Below, piece after piece: positions 44,882 to 51,951 of a DNA stretch of 64,000 nt (position 1 is its first letter; every line of letters begins with the position of its first letter). The position numbers were made by a program, and so were the translations under genes. The notes under the pieces were generated by a model. It saw nothing but the letters and a program-made list of their open reading frames with translations. It was not told the origin of the DNA and did no database searches. Where the stretch lies: positions 62,001-126,000 of the forward strand of contig NZ_SZVS01000001.1 of NCBI RefSeq assembly GCF_007670255.1. The letters run 5' to 3'. Source of the stretch: Paenarthrobacter nicotinovorans (GTDB lineage Bacteria > Actinomycetota > Actinomycetes > Actinomycetales > Micrococcaceae).

Positions 44882-46282
44882 ATGAAGGTTTTGCCGGAGT
44901 TGCCACGATCCACAATCGCGCGGATTGCCGCAGTGGTGGACTCGGCTCTGGACCGGCACCGCAGGATACTTTCGAATCTCGTCGAGGTACCGGGAGTGGC
45001 GTGGCCGGGGTTTGATCCCGGGCACTTGGAGCGCAGTGCCGCCGAGGTCCGCAAGCTCTGCGAAAGCGGGGGTTTTCCCAATGTGGCGATCATTCGCGGC
45101 GAAGGGCCAGATAGGATCCCCGGGGCACCCGCAGTGCTGGCCCGGCGAACCGCATCACCCGGATTTCCGACAGTCCTGCTCTACGCCCACCACGACGTGC
45201 AACCAGCCGGGCCAGCCGAGGCATGGGCCACTCCGCCCTTTGAAGCAGCCGAACGCGAAGGCCGGATCTTTGGGCGGGGCGCCGCCGATGACAAGGCCGG
45301 TATCGTCATGCATCTGGCGGCCATTCACGCGTTGGACATGGCTCTTGGGCCAGCACACGGCCTTGGGCTCACTGTGTTCATCGAGGGGGAGGAGGAAGCC
45401 GGCTCGCCTACGCTTCACAGCATTTTCGCGGAGCATGGACAGGAGCTCCATGCGGACGCAGCCATCGTGGCTGACTCCGGGAGCTGGGAAATCGGAACTC
45501 CTGCCCTGACCTCAAGTCTGAGGGGATTGGTGGACGGGATCATCCGGGTCCGTGTCCTGGACCATGCTCTGCATTCCGGCACTTATGGCGGTCCGGTCCT
45601 GGATGCGCTGACCGTTCTGGCGCGGCTCATGGCCAGTTTCCACGACGACGACGGCTCCGTTGCCGTGGAGGGGTTGTTGGGAGCGTCCGGGCCGGAGCTT
45701 GAGATGGATGAGCGGGTCTTCAGGAGGGACGCAGGCGTGCTGCCTGGTGTGAAACTGGCTGGCCGCGGTTCGCTGACATCGAGGCTCTGGGCTACGGCGG
45801 CCCTTTCCTTTTTGGGCCTGGATGCCCAATCCACAGCGACCGCCGGCAATGTCCTGTTACCCGAAGCGTCCGTGAAATTCAGTCTCCGGATACCGCCCGG
45901 CGTCAGCCCCGACGATGCAATGGAAGCAGTGAGGCGACACGCAACGAAGCATCTGCCTTTCGGTGCAGAACTGGAGTTCGTCCCCGGAGCGCGGAGCCGA
46001 CCCTTCAGCGTGGCGCCCAACGATCCGATGGTTGAGGCAGCGCTATGGTCACTGAAGACAGCGTGGAACGCTGACGCGGTCATGATGGGTGTCGGTGGCT
46101 CCATACCCTTCGCAGCGGCGCTCGCTGAGCAGCAGCCACGCTGCTCCGTCCTGATCACCGGGGCGGAAGATCCTGATACACGCGCCCACGGGGCGAACGA
46201 ATCCGTGCACCTCGGCGAACTCCGGAATGCGATCGTGGCAGAGGCGCTCTTTTTGGCGCAACTGCACTTCTCCTGCCGCTAA
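44882..46282 (+). CDS. M20 family dipeptidase
   Basis: This 466-residue zinc metallopeptidase is of the carnosinase/DapE-like group. Metal ligands and catalytic residues are visible: the His and Asp in LLYAHHDVQP, the Asp in FGRGAADDKAG, the catalytic Glu pair in FIEGEEEAGSP, and VADSGSWEIGTPAL. A His in ANESVHLGE near the C terminus completes the site. It would cleave dipeptides or a related N-acyl amino acid. Confidence 0.9.
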   Translation: MKVLPELPRSTIARIAAVVDSALDRHRRILSNLVEVPGVAWPGFDPGHLERSAAEVRKLCESGGFPNVAIIRGEGPDRIPGAPAVLARRTASPGFPTVLLYAHHDVQPAGPAEAWATPPFEAAEREGRIFGRGAADDKAGIVMHLAAIHALDMALGPAHGLGLTVFIEGEEEAGSPTLHSIFAEHGQELHADAAIVADSGSWEIGTPALTSSLRGLVDGIIRVRVLDHALHSGTYGGPVLDALTVLARLMASFHDDDGSVAVEGLLGASGPELEMDERVFRRDAGVLPGVKLAGRGSLTSRLWATAALSFLGLDAQSTATAGNVLLPEASVKFSLRIPPGVSPDDAMEAVRRHATKHLPFGAELEFVPGARSRPFSVAPNDPMVEAALWSLKTAWNADAVMMGVGGSIPFAAALAEQQPRCSVLITGAEDPDTRAHGANESVHLGELRNAIVAEALFLAQLHFSCR

Positions 46283-46308
46283 CTGTCCTCAACCAACGCG
46301 CATCCGAA

Positions 46309-46324
46309 GGGGTCCTATGACCCC
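46309..46324. terminator. Short hairpin between convergent genes
   Basis: The 6-bp stem GGGGTC / GACCCC with loop CTAT lies in the 61-base gap between the convergent dipeptidase and hydroxyacid dehydrogenase genes. It is a weak terminator candidate. Confidence 0.4.
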
Positions 46325-46343
46325 AGTGGACAATGGGAACCGG

Positions 46344-47348
46344 TCAGGCGGTGAAGGCGAGGTCCTCCGCGCGCACGCGAAACCGAAGGGGCTCGCCGCG
46401 GGCAAGCCGCAGCGCCTCGTCTACGGCAGATGCCGCCATGCGCTCCAGTTCGTTTCCCAACGAACCTGCCACATGCGGGGTGAGCAGGACGTTGGGGTGG
46501 GTGTAAAAACGTGAATCCGATGGCAGCACCCAAGGCGTCGTGACGTCCAGAATCGCATACAGATCGCCCTGCTCCACCCTGGCGAGCAGGGCATTCTGGT
46601 CCACGAGTTCGCCGCGTGCGGTGTTGATGAAGGTTGCGCCGGGCCGCATGCTCTGAATCAGCCCGGCGTCGATGAGGTTCTTCGTGGAGGGTAACGACGG
46701 CGCGTGGAGGCTCACGACGTCGCTGTCCGTAATGAGCTGCTCCAGGCTGACCAGCCCGACTCCCAGAGCCTCCGCCTCCCGTGGTGACAAGTAGGGGTCG
46801 GCGACGACGATGTCCAGCTCATAGGGGGCAAGCAGCCGGATCACATGCCGGCCGATCCTTGAGGCACCGATAATGCCGACACGTTTGCGGTAGTTCCCCA
46901 TGTCCGGGAAGAGCTGTTCCGGCAGGACCTCCTCGCGGCCTGTATGGAGTGCCCGCGCGATCTGGAGGACCCGCTTGTTGGCCAGGATAATCATGGCAAC
47001 CGTGTATTCGGCGACGGGGATGGCGTTCGCATCCGCAGCGGAACTGACCTGGATTCCACGTTCCCAACAGGCCTCGCCAATATGATGCTTGATGCTTCCT
47101 GCGGCATGGAGCACGTATCGCAGCCGTGGAGCGGCATCCAATACTGCGTCGTCGATCATGGGGCAGCCCCAGCCCGTGAGGAGAACGTCTGCCTTGCTGA
47201 TCAGGGCGCGTCCCTCGGGGGAATGGAAATCCTGGATGGGTTCCCGGCTCAGGATCTTAAAGCTGGACTCCAAGGGGTCCAGGCTTCGCGGGGGGAAGAC
47301 CCCTTGTGCCGTGTTTTCGGGCATGGCCAGGGCGATGTTCAAGGTCAT
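46344..47348 (-). CDS. D-2-hydroxyacid dehydrogenase family protein
   Basis: This 334-residue protein is of the D-isomer-specific 2-hydroxyacid dehydrogenase superfamily. The nucleotide-binding motif is VGIIGASRIGRHVIRLL, the active-site Arg is in NTARGELVDQ and the His in LLTPHVAGS. The acidic residue usually found after LDV is replaced: the segment reads LDVTTPWVLP where relatives have DVF-E or DVT-D-x-E-P. Its activity may therefore be altered. It is the last gene of a sugar-type ABC operon (ATGA overlap), so it probably acts on an imported sugar acid. The start at 47348 is fixed by that overlap and by similarity. Confidence 0.85.
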   Translation of the reverse strand: MTLNIALAMPENTAQGVFPPRSLDPLESSFKILSREPIQDFHSPEGRALISKADVLLTGWGCPMIDDAVLDAAPRLRYVLHAAGSIKHHIGEACWERGIQVSSAADANAIPVAEYTVAMIILANKRVLQIARALHTGREEVLPEQLFPDMGNYRKRVGIIGASRIGRHVIRLLAPYELDIVVADPYLSPREAEALGVGLVSLEQLITDSDVVSLHAPSLPSTKNLIDAGLIQSMRPGATFINTARGELVDQNALLARVEQGDLYAILDVTTPWVLPSDSRFYTHPNVLLTPHVAGSLGNELERMAASAVDEALRLARGEPLRFRVRAEDLAFTA

Positions 47349-48259
47349 TTGACGCTCCCTGCAGTCAGGCCGGACTTCCAGAAACGCTGCAGCAGGATAA
47401 AGGCCACGAGGAGCGGAATCACGGAAAGCAACGAGCCGGTGATGACCATGGGCGTGAATTCCGGTTGGGGGAGGGAATAGCCCTGCCAGATGGAGATGCC
47501 GACGCTGACCGGGAGCAGCTGCTGGTCCTGGAGCATCACCAAGGGGAGCATGAAGTTGTTCCACACGCCGACGAATTGGAAGAGGGCAATGGTGACGTAT
47601 CCCGGGAGCATCATCGGCAGACCCAAGGAGAAGAAGGACCGGACCGGACCTGCGCCGTCGACTCGGGCGGCTTCCAAGGTCTCCGAGGGGACGTAGGCCG
47701 CCGAGTACACCCTGGCCAGGTAGACGCCGAACGGATTGCAGAGTACCGGTATCAGGATGGCCCACACAGTGTTTGTCAGTCCGAAAACCGAGGCCAGCAT
47801 ATACATCGGCAAGACCGTGGCCGTATTGGGAATGAGTACTCCCACCAAGACCACGCCAAAGAAGGAATCCTTGCCGCGGAAGTGGAACTTGTCGAACGCG
47901 TAGCCCGCCATCACGGAAATCAGGCCGCCGAGAATGGCGCCGAAAGCCGCGTAGAACATTGAGTTGGCCATCCAGCGGAGGAACATCCCGCCGTCCTGGT
48001 TGAGGACTGCGGCGACGTTCTCGAAGAACGCCGGGTGTCCAAAAGCGTAGGCGCCTGTGGCATAGAGATCGGCGGCGTTTTTCGTGGAGGCGAAGAACAG
48101 CCACAGGACGGGAAGGACCATATAGGCACAACCCAGGATCAGGAGGGCGTTGACGGTGAACTTGCCGGCGAACCCGCGCGGGTGGTTGTTTTTTCCCTTT
48201 CCGTGGGAAGCAAGCTGCCTTGCGGCGTTGCCGGTCCTGGTCAGTGTTGGGGTGCTCAT
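47345..48259 (-). CDS. Carbohydrate ABC transporter permease (MalG-like)
   Basis: This 304-residue protein has six predicted membrane helices starting at VNALLILGCAYMVLPVLWLFFAS. The cytoplasmic EAA loop is SETLEAARVDGAGPVRSFFSLGLPMMLPG. It is paired with the MalF-like permease immediately upstream (four-base overlap). The start ATG at 48259 is preceded only by the neighbouring gene. Confidence 0.92.
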   Translation of the reverse strand: MSTPTLTRTGNAARQLASHGKGKNNHPRGFAGKFTVNALLILGCAYMVLPVLWLFFASTKNAADLYATGAYAFGHPAFFENVAAVLNQDGGMFLRWMANSMFYAAFGAILGGLISVMAGYAFDKFHFRGKDSFFGVVLVGVLIPNTATVLPMYMLASVFGLTNTVWAILIPVLCNPFGVYLARVYSAAYVPSETLEAARVDGAGPVRSFFSLGLPMMLPGYVTIALFQFVGVWNNFMLPLVMLQDQQLLPVSVGISIWQGYSLPQPEFTPMVITGSLLSVIPLLVAFILLQRFWKSGLTAGSVK

Positions 48260-49191
48260 GCTTTGTTCATCCTTGAGCTCAAGCGGGTGACGACCCAGGA
48301 CAGCACAGCTGCGACAAGGGCGATGATGATGGATGCTGCGGCTGCCTGGTTCAGGTTGTGCCGGTTGAAGGCGGCATCGTAGGCCCACATGTTGGGGACC
48401 CAGGTGCTGGTCACGGAGGCTGTGGCTTTGCCGATGATGGATGGCTCGGTAAACAGCTGCAACGTGCCTATGACGGTGAACAACATGATGACGCTGAGGG
48501 CCGGGAGGATCAGGGGTAGCTTGATGCTGAAGGCTGTCCGGATTTCCCCTGCACCGTCCACTCGGGCGGCTTCCAGGACCTCCCTGGAGACAGCTTGGAG
48601 AGCAGTGAACAAGATGATGACGTTGTAACCTGTCCACTCCCACACCGCGATGTTCACTATGGAGGGCAGGATCATGTGGTTATCCAGGAAGTTCAGCGAG
48701 ATGCCCCCGCCCTCCAGGACCGAAACAATGGGGCTGACGCCGGGGGTGTAGAGATATGCCCAAATCAGGGCAGCGATCACGCCCGGGACTGCGTGGGGAA
48801 GAAAAACCAGCAGCTGGAAGAGCTTCCTTGCCCTTGCCACGGTGGCGTCCAAAAGGAGCGCGAATGCCAGGGCACCTCCCACCATGCACGGGATGTAGAT
48901 GGCGCAGTACAGGGCGAGCCGCCCGATGCCTGCTACGAAGCTCTCGGATTGGAGGACCTGTATGTAGTTCTCTACCCCCACGAACGAGGTTTTGGCCTGG
49001 CCGAAGCCCAGGCCCGACTTCTGCTGCGCGAAGAAGCTCAGGACGATCGAGTAGATAACGGGTGCCACCATCGCAAGGGCGAAGACGGCGAAAAAGGGAG
49101 TCAGGAACAACGCCGCGGTGCGGCCGCCGGTTCCGGACATGGATCGGGTTTTGCGCTGGCGGCGAATGGGGGCTGCCTTGGTCAGGGCCAT
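48256..49191 (-). CDS. Carbohydrate ABC transporter permease (MalF-like)
   Basis: This 311-residue permease has a basic N terminus and a first helix in AALFLTPFFAVFALAMVAPVIYSIVLSFF, and an EAA loop REVLEAARVDGAGEIRTAFSIKLPLILPA. A 16-bp hairpin in the gap to the upstream binding-protein gene may reduce its expression relative to the lipoprotein. Confidence 0.92.
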   Translation of the reverse strand: MALTKAAPIRRQRKTRSMSGTGGRTAALFLTPFFAVFALAMVAPVIYSIVLSFFAQQKSGLGFGQAKTSFVGVENYIQVLQSESFVAGIGRLALYCAIYIPCMVGGALAFALLLDATVARARKLFQLLVFLPHAVPGVIAALIWAYLYTPGVSPIVSVLEGGGISLNFLDNHMILPSIVNIAVWEWTGYNVIILFTALQAVSREVLEAARVDGAGEIRTAFSIKLPLILPALSVIMLFTVIGTLQLFTEPSIIGKATASVTSTWVPNMWAYDAAFNRHNLNQAAAASIIIALVAAVLSWVVTRLSSRMNKA

Positions 49192-49211
49192 GATGTTTGT
49201 GTCTCCTCCGC

Positions 49212-49254
49212 GGCAGGGCGGTCCGGGCGGGTTTGGCTCCCGGACCACCCTGCC
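49212..49254 (-). repeat. Intercistronic 16-bp hairpin between binding-protein and permease genes
   Basis: Arms at 49212-49227 and 49239-49254 pair over 16 bp with one mismatch; the loop is 11 nt. It lies between the stop of the solute-binding protein and the start of the permease. Such hairpins often protect the upstream mRNA, giving excess binding protein. Confidence 0.75.
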
Positions 49255-49262
49255 ATGCGGGC

Positions 49263-50576
49263 CTACTCCTTGACGGAGAGGCCGCTCTGCTTGAGTCCGG
49301 CTACGGTCGCGTCCTGGGCTGCCTCAACGGCGTCTTTGACTTTCCCACCGGTGGTCAACTTGCCGTAGGCGTCCTTAAGGGCGGTGTTGGTGATGTCCCA
49401 ATTGGGTCCCCACTGCCAGCCCGGAGTGATGGTGGAGTATGCCTTGTCGAAGACCTGGTAGATGTCATTGCCGAAGTAGCTGGCGTCGAAGGCTTTCTGG
49501 GCCACGGGCGTCAATCCCGGGAAGGCAAGGAAGGCCGAGCCAGTGTTCCCGCGGGCCTGGATGGCTTCAGGGCTGGTTGACAGGTATTCGATGAACTTGG
49601 CGGCCGCTGCGGGGTTCTTGCTGCTCTTGGTGATGTTGAAGCTGGACCCACCGTAAAAGGCATCGGCCGGCGTACCCCAGTTGGGCACCTCCGCGGCGAT
49701 CCACTGGCCCTTCTGGCCACTGGCTTCGGTGCGCTTCTGGATGCCGGTGGCGCTCCAGTTGGCACCGAGGACACCGACGACGGCGCCACTGGCCAGGTCC
49801 GCTGACCATTCGTCGCTGAAGGACTGCTGGACCTTGACGATCTTTTGGTCGATGAGCTTTTGCCAGTACGTTGCTACCTTCTGCGTTGCTTCATCATTCA
49901 CACCGACCTTCCAGCTGTCACCCTCAGTGCCGAACCACTTGGCGCCCGCCTGCCAGGACAGGGCCGCGGTCAGCGAGGCCTCGTTCGGATTGAAGCTGGC
50001 CAAGTGGGCGTCGGGCGCCACGGCCTTCAGCTTTTTGCCTGCATCCTCAAAGTCTTCCCAGGTTTTCGGGACGCCCACGCCTGCTTTGTCCAACATGTCC
50101 TTGCGGTACCACATGATCATGGGCGCGGCATCGTAGGGCAGCGCATAGCTCTGGTCACCGAACTGCACCAAGGCCTTCGTGCCGTCGCTGAGCTTGTCCA
50201 CGGTGGCTGATTTGTCGATATACGCGTCCAAGGGCTGCAGCTGGCCGTTGCTGACGAACTGCGGCAGTTGGGGGTATTCGATGGTGGCAACATCCGGACC
50301 GTTGCCGGCCGTAATCGCCGTCGACAATTTGGCGTAACCGCCGCCGGCACCGTTGGGAATGGTTTCGAAATTGACTTTGATCTTGTCCTGGCTGGCGTTG
50401 AAGGCCGCGGCTACCTTGTCCATGCCGGCCAGGGAAGACCAGAAGGTGATGGTACCGCTTGGGTCCTCCGTGGGAGTGGGAGCGGGGTTGGCAGCCGGGG
50501 TGCTGGCGCAACCTGACACCAGGGCCGCGCTGACCATGAGGCTGGCGGCTCCCAGCAGAAGCTGGCGTCGCTTCAT
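49263..50576 (-). CDS. Sugar ABC transporter substrate-binding lipoprotein
   Basis: This is a 437-residue family 1 solute-binding protein with a lipoprotein signal (basic MKRRQ start, hydrophobic stretch, lipobox LVSGC with Cys23). It includes GTITFWSSLAGMDKVAAAFNASQDKIKVNF and DVATIEYPQLPQFV, typical of oligosaccharide-binding proteins. Its ligand is probably the product of the polysaccharide lyase encoded at 51952-54636. No ATPase gene is in the operon, so a shared ATPase such as MsiK is likely. Confidence 0.92.
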   Translation of the reverse strand: MKRRQLLLGAASLMVSAALVSGCASTPAANPAPTPTEDPSGTITFWSSLAGMDKVAAAFNASQDKIKVNFETIPNGAGGGYAKLSTAITAGNGPDVATIEYPQLPQFVSNGQLQPLDAYIDKSATVDKLSDGTKALVQFGDQSYALPYDAAPMIMWYRKDMLDKAGVGVPKTWEDFEDAGKKLKAVAPDAHLASFNPNEASLTAALSWQAGAKWFGTEGDSWKVGVNDEATQKVATYWQKLIDQKIVKVQQSFSDEWSADLASGAVVGVLGANWSATGIQKRTEASGQKGQWIAAEVPNWGTPADAFYGGSSFNITKSSKNPAAAAKFIEYLSTSPEAIQARGNTGSAFLAFPGLTPVAQKAFDASYFGNDIYQVFDKAYSTITPGWQWGPNWDITNTALKDAYGKLTTGGKVKDAVEAAQDATVAGLKQSGLSVKE

Positions 50577-50657
50577 TCTGTTCTCCTTTGAAGTTCACGA
50601 TGCGAAGTCGGGGAGTGCGGGGGCTGCACTCGACTACATCCATTGAAGCAACAGAGA

Positions 50658-50692
50658 TGAACAGTAGACTACAAAATAAACACAAATGAACA
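50658..50692. promoter_or_regulatory. TGAACA-type repeats upstream of binding-protein gene
   Basis: TGAACA occurs at 50658-50663 and 50687-50692, with TAAACA at 50677-50682. The last two are spaced exactly 10 bases. The same hexamer is repeated upstream of the regulator and the lyase genes. These are candidate DeoR-type sites. Confidence 0.65.
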
Positions 50693-50704
50693 ATGTACCG
50701 GTGA

Positions 50705-51859
50705 TCAGGCGAGTGAACCTTGGAAAAGTACAGTCAGCCCCGGCTCTGCTTCCTCAGGCAGCGTCGAGTTACGGACGACCAATGTGGGGGACAGGTTGAC
50801 GCGCTGCCGCGCAGTGGGGCCGGGGCGTCGGGAGATGACCCGGTTCGCGCACATCACCAACGCTTGGTGTCCGACGTCGAACTTGGGTGGCGCTACGGCA
50901 GTCAGGGGCGTGGTCCCCAGCGCCGCGATTTCATCGTCGTAGGCAATGATGGCGAAGTCCTCGGGCACCCTGATTGCGCGCTCTTGACACACGCTGGCGA
51001 ACTGCAGGGCGTCCTCGTCCGTGTGCACGATAGCGGCGGTAACTTTCTCCCGTATGCACCGATCGAGGATGTCGGCAACCAGCTCATGGTGGGCCTGGGG
51101 ATCGTTCCGGGCGCGGGACATGGTGCGGACCATGGTGTTTGCGGGATTGGCGCGCAGTCCGGCTTTTTCCATCGCCTGAGCAAATCCCTCGATCAACGGC
51201 GGCGCTGTAGGGCTGTTCTCCCTCAGGCACAGAGCGATCCGTTGGTGTCCCAGCTCCTGGAGATGGGCGACGGCGATGCGGGCGCCCTGGGCATGGTCGC
51301 TGCGTACGCACTCGAAATCGCCGCGATCGAGTGCGTCTTCGATGGATCGCTCCACGACGACGATCGGAACGGCCGCTGCTGCCAGCAGATCGAGCGTTTC
51401 TGTGTCCGAGAGCGATGCCTCGCTTGGCGTCACCAGTATCCCGTCGACGCCGAGATCGTACATTCTCTGAAGCTGCCGTTGTTCTTCGGTGCTCGAGTAG
51501 TTCGAGACGCCAAGAATCAAACGAACGCCCGCTTCCCTTGCTGCGGTCTCAGCACCACGGATGACGCCGCTGAAGTAGTAGGAAGCCGAGGGGACGATCA
51601 TTCCGATGGTAGCGACCGCCCCGCGTTGCGGGCCCCGGCCGGCAGGCACCTGCAGCGGCTGCTGCGGACCGGCGGCGTCGGAAACCGCGATCGCGCCGCC
51701 ATGCACCCGTTCCACCAGTCCCCGTTTCTCCAGGATGGCAAGGTCGCGGCGGACCGTCATGCCTGAGGTCCCGATCTGGGCTGCGAACTCGGAGGCGTTG
51801 AGCGAACCTTTGAGCGCCAGTTCCCTGAGTATGAGGTGTTTGCGGTTTTCCGACAGCAT
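50705..51859 (-). CDS. Hybrid regulator: DeoR-type helix-turn-helix with LacI-type sensor
   Basis: This 384-residue regulator has an unusual domain pairing. Residues 1-60 (MLSENRKHLILRELALKGSLNASEFAAQIGTSGMTVRRDLAILEKRGLVERVHGGA) are a DeoR-type winged helix, whereas the rest from about 84 (ATIGMIVPSASYYFSGVIRGAETAAREAGVRLILGVSNYS) is a LacI/GalR periplasmic-binding-like effector domain. It probably represses its own gene, the ABC operon and the lyase gene through the TGAACA repeats and is released by the imported sugar. Confidence 0.88.
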   Translation of the reverse strand: MLSENRKHLILRELALKGSLNASEFAAQIGTSGMTVRRDLAILEKRGLVERVHGGAIAVSDAAGPQQPLQVPAGRGPQRGAVATIGMIVPSASYYFSGVIRGAETAAREAGVRLILGVSNYSSTEEQRQLQRMYDLGVDGILVTPSEASLSDTETLDLLAAAAVPIVVVERSIEDALDRGDFECVRSDHAQGARIAVAHLQELGHQRIALCLRENSPTAPPLIEGFAQAMEKAGLRANPANTMVRTMSRARNDPQAHHELVADILDRCIREKVTAAIVHTDEDALQFASVCQERAIRVPEDFAIIAYDDEIAALGTTPLTAVAPPKFDVGHQALVMCANRVISRRPGPTARQRVNLSPTLVVRNSTLPEEAEPGLTVLFQGSLA

Positions 51860-51892
51860 CCGGACCGGCCTCTCGAGGTGTGCACTAGATCG

Positions 51893-51917
51893 TGTTCATT
51901 ATGTTCCTTTGTGTTCA
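51893..51917. promoter_or_regulatory. Three TGTTC repeats upstream of hybrid regulator
   Basis: TGTTCA (51893-51898), TGTTCC (51902-51907) and TGTTCA (51912-51917) are arranged as direct repeats with 9 to 10 base spacing. This is consistent with autoregulation by a regulator that binds one face of the helix. Confidence 0.7.
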
Positions 51918-51951
51918 AGTGTAAGCATTGGTTCCCAGGACCGTCTGGAAC

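Noticed and set aside
47349-48131. N-terminal extension of the hydroxyacid dehydrogenase
   Set aside because: The frame is open but overlaps the permease gene and reads as low-complexity shadow sequence; similarity begins at the ATG at 47348.
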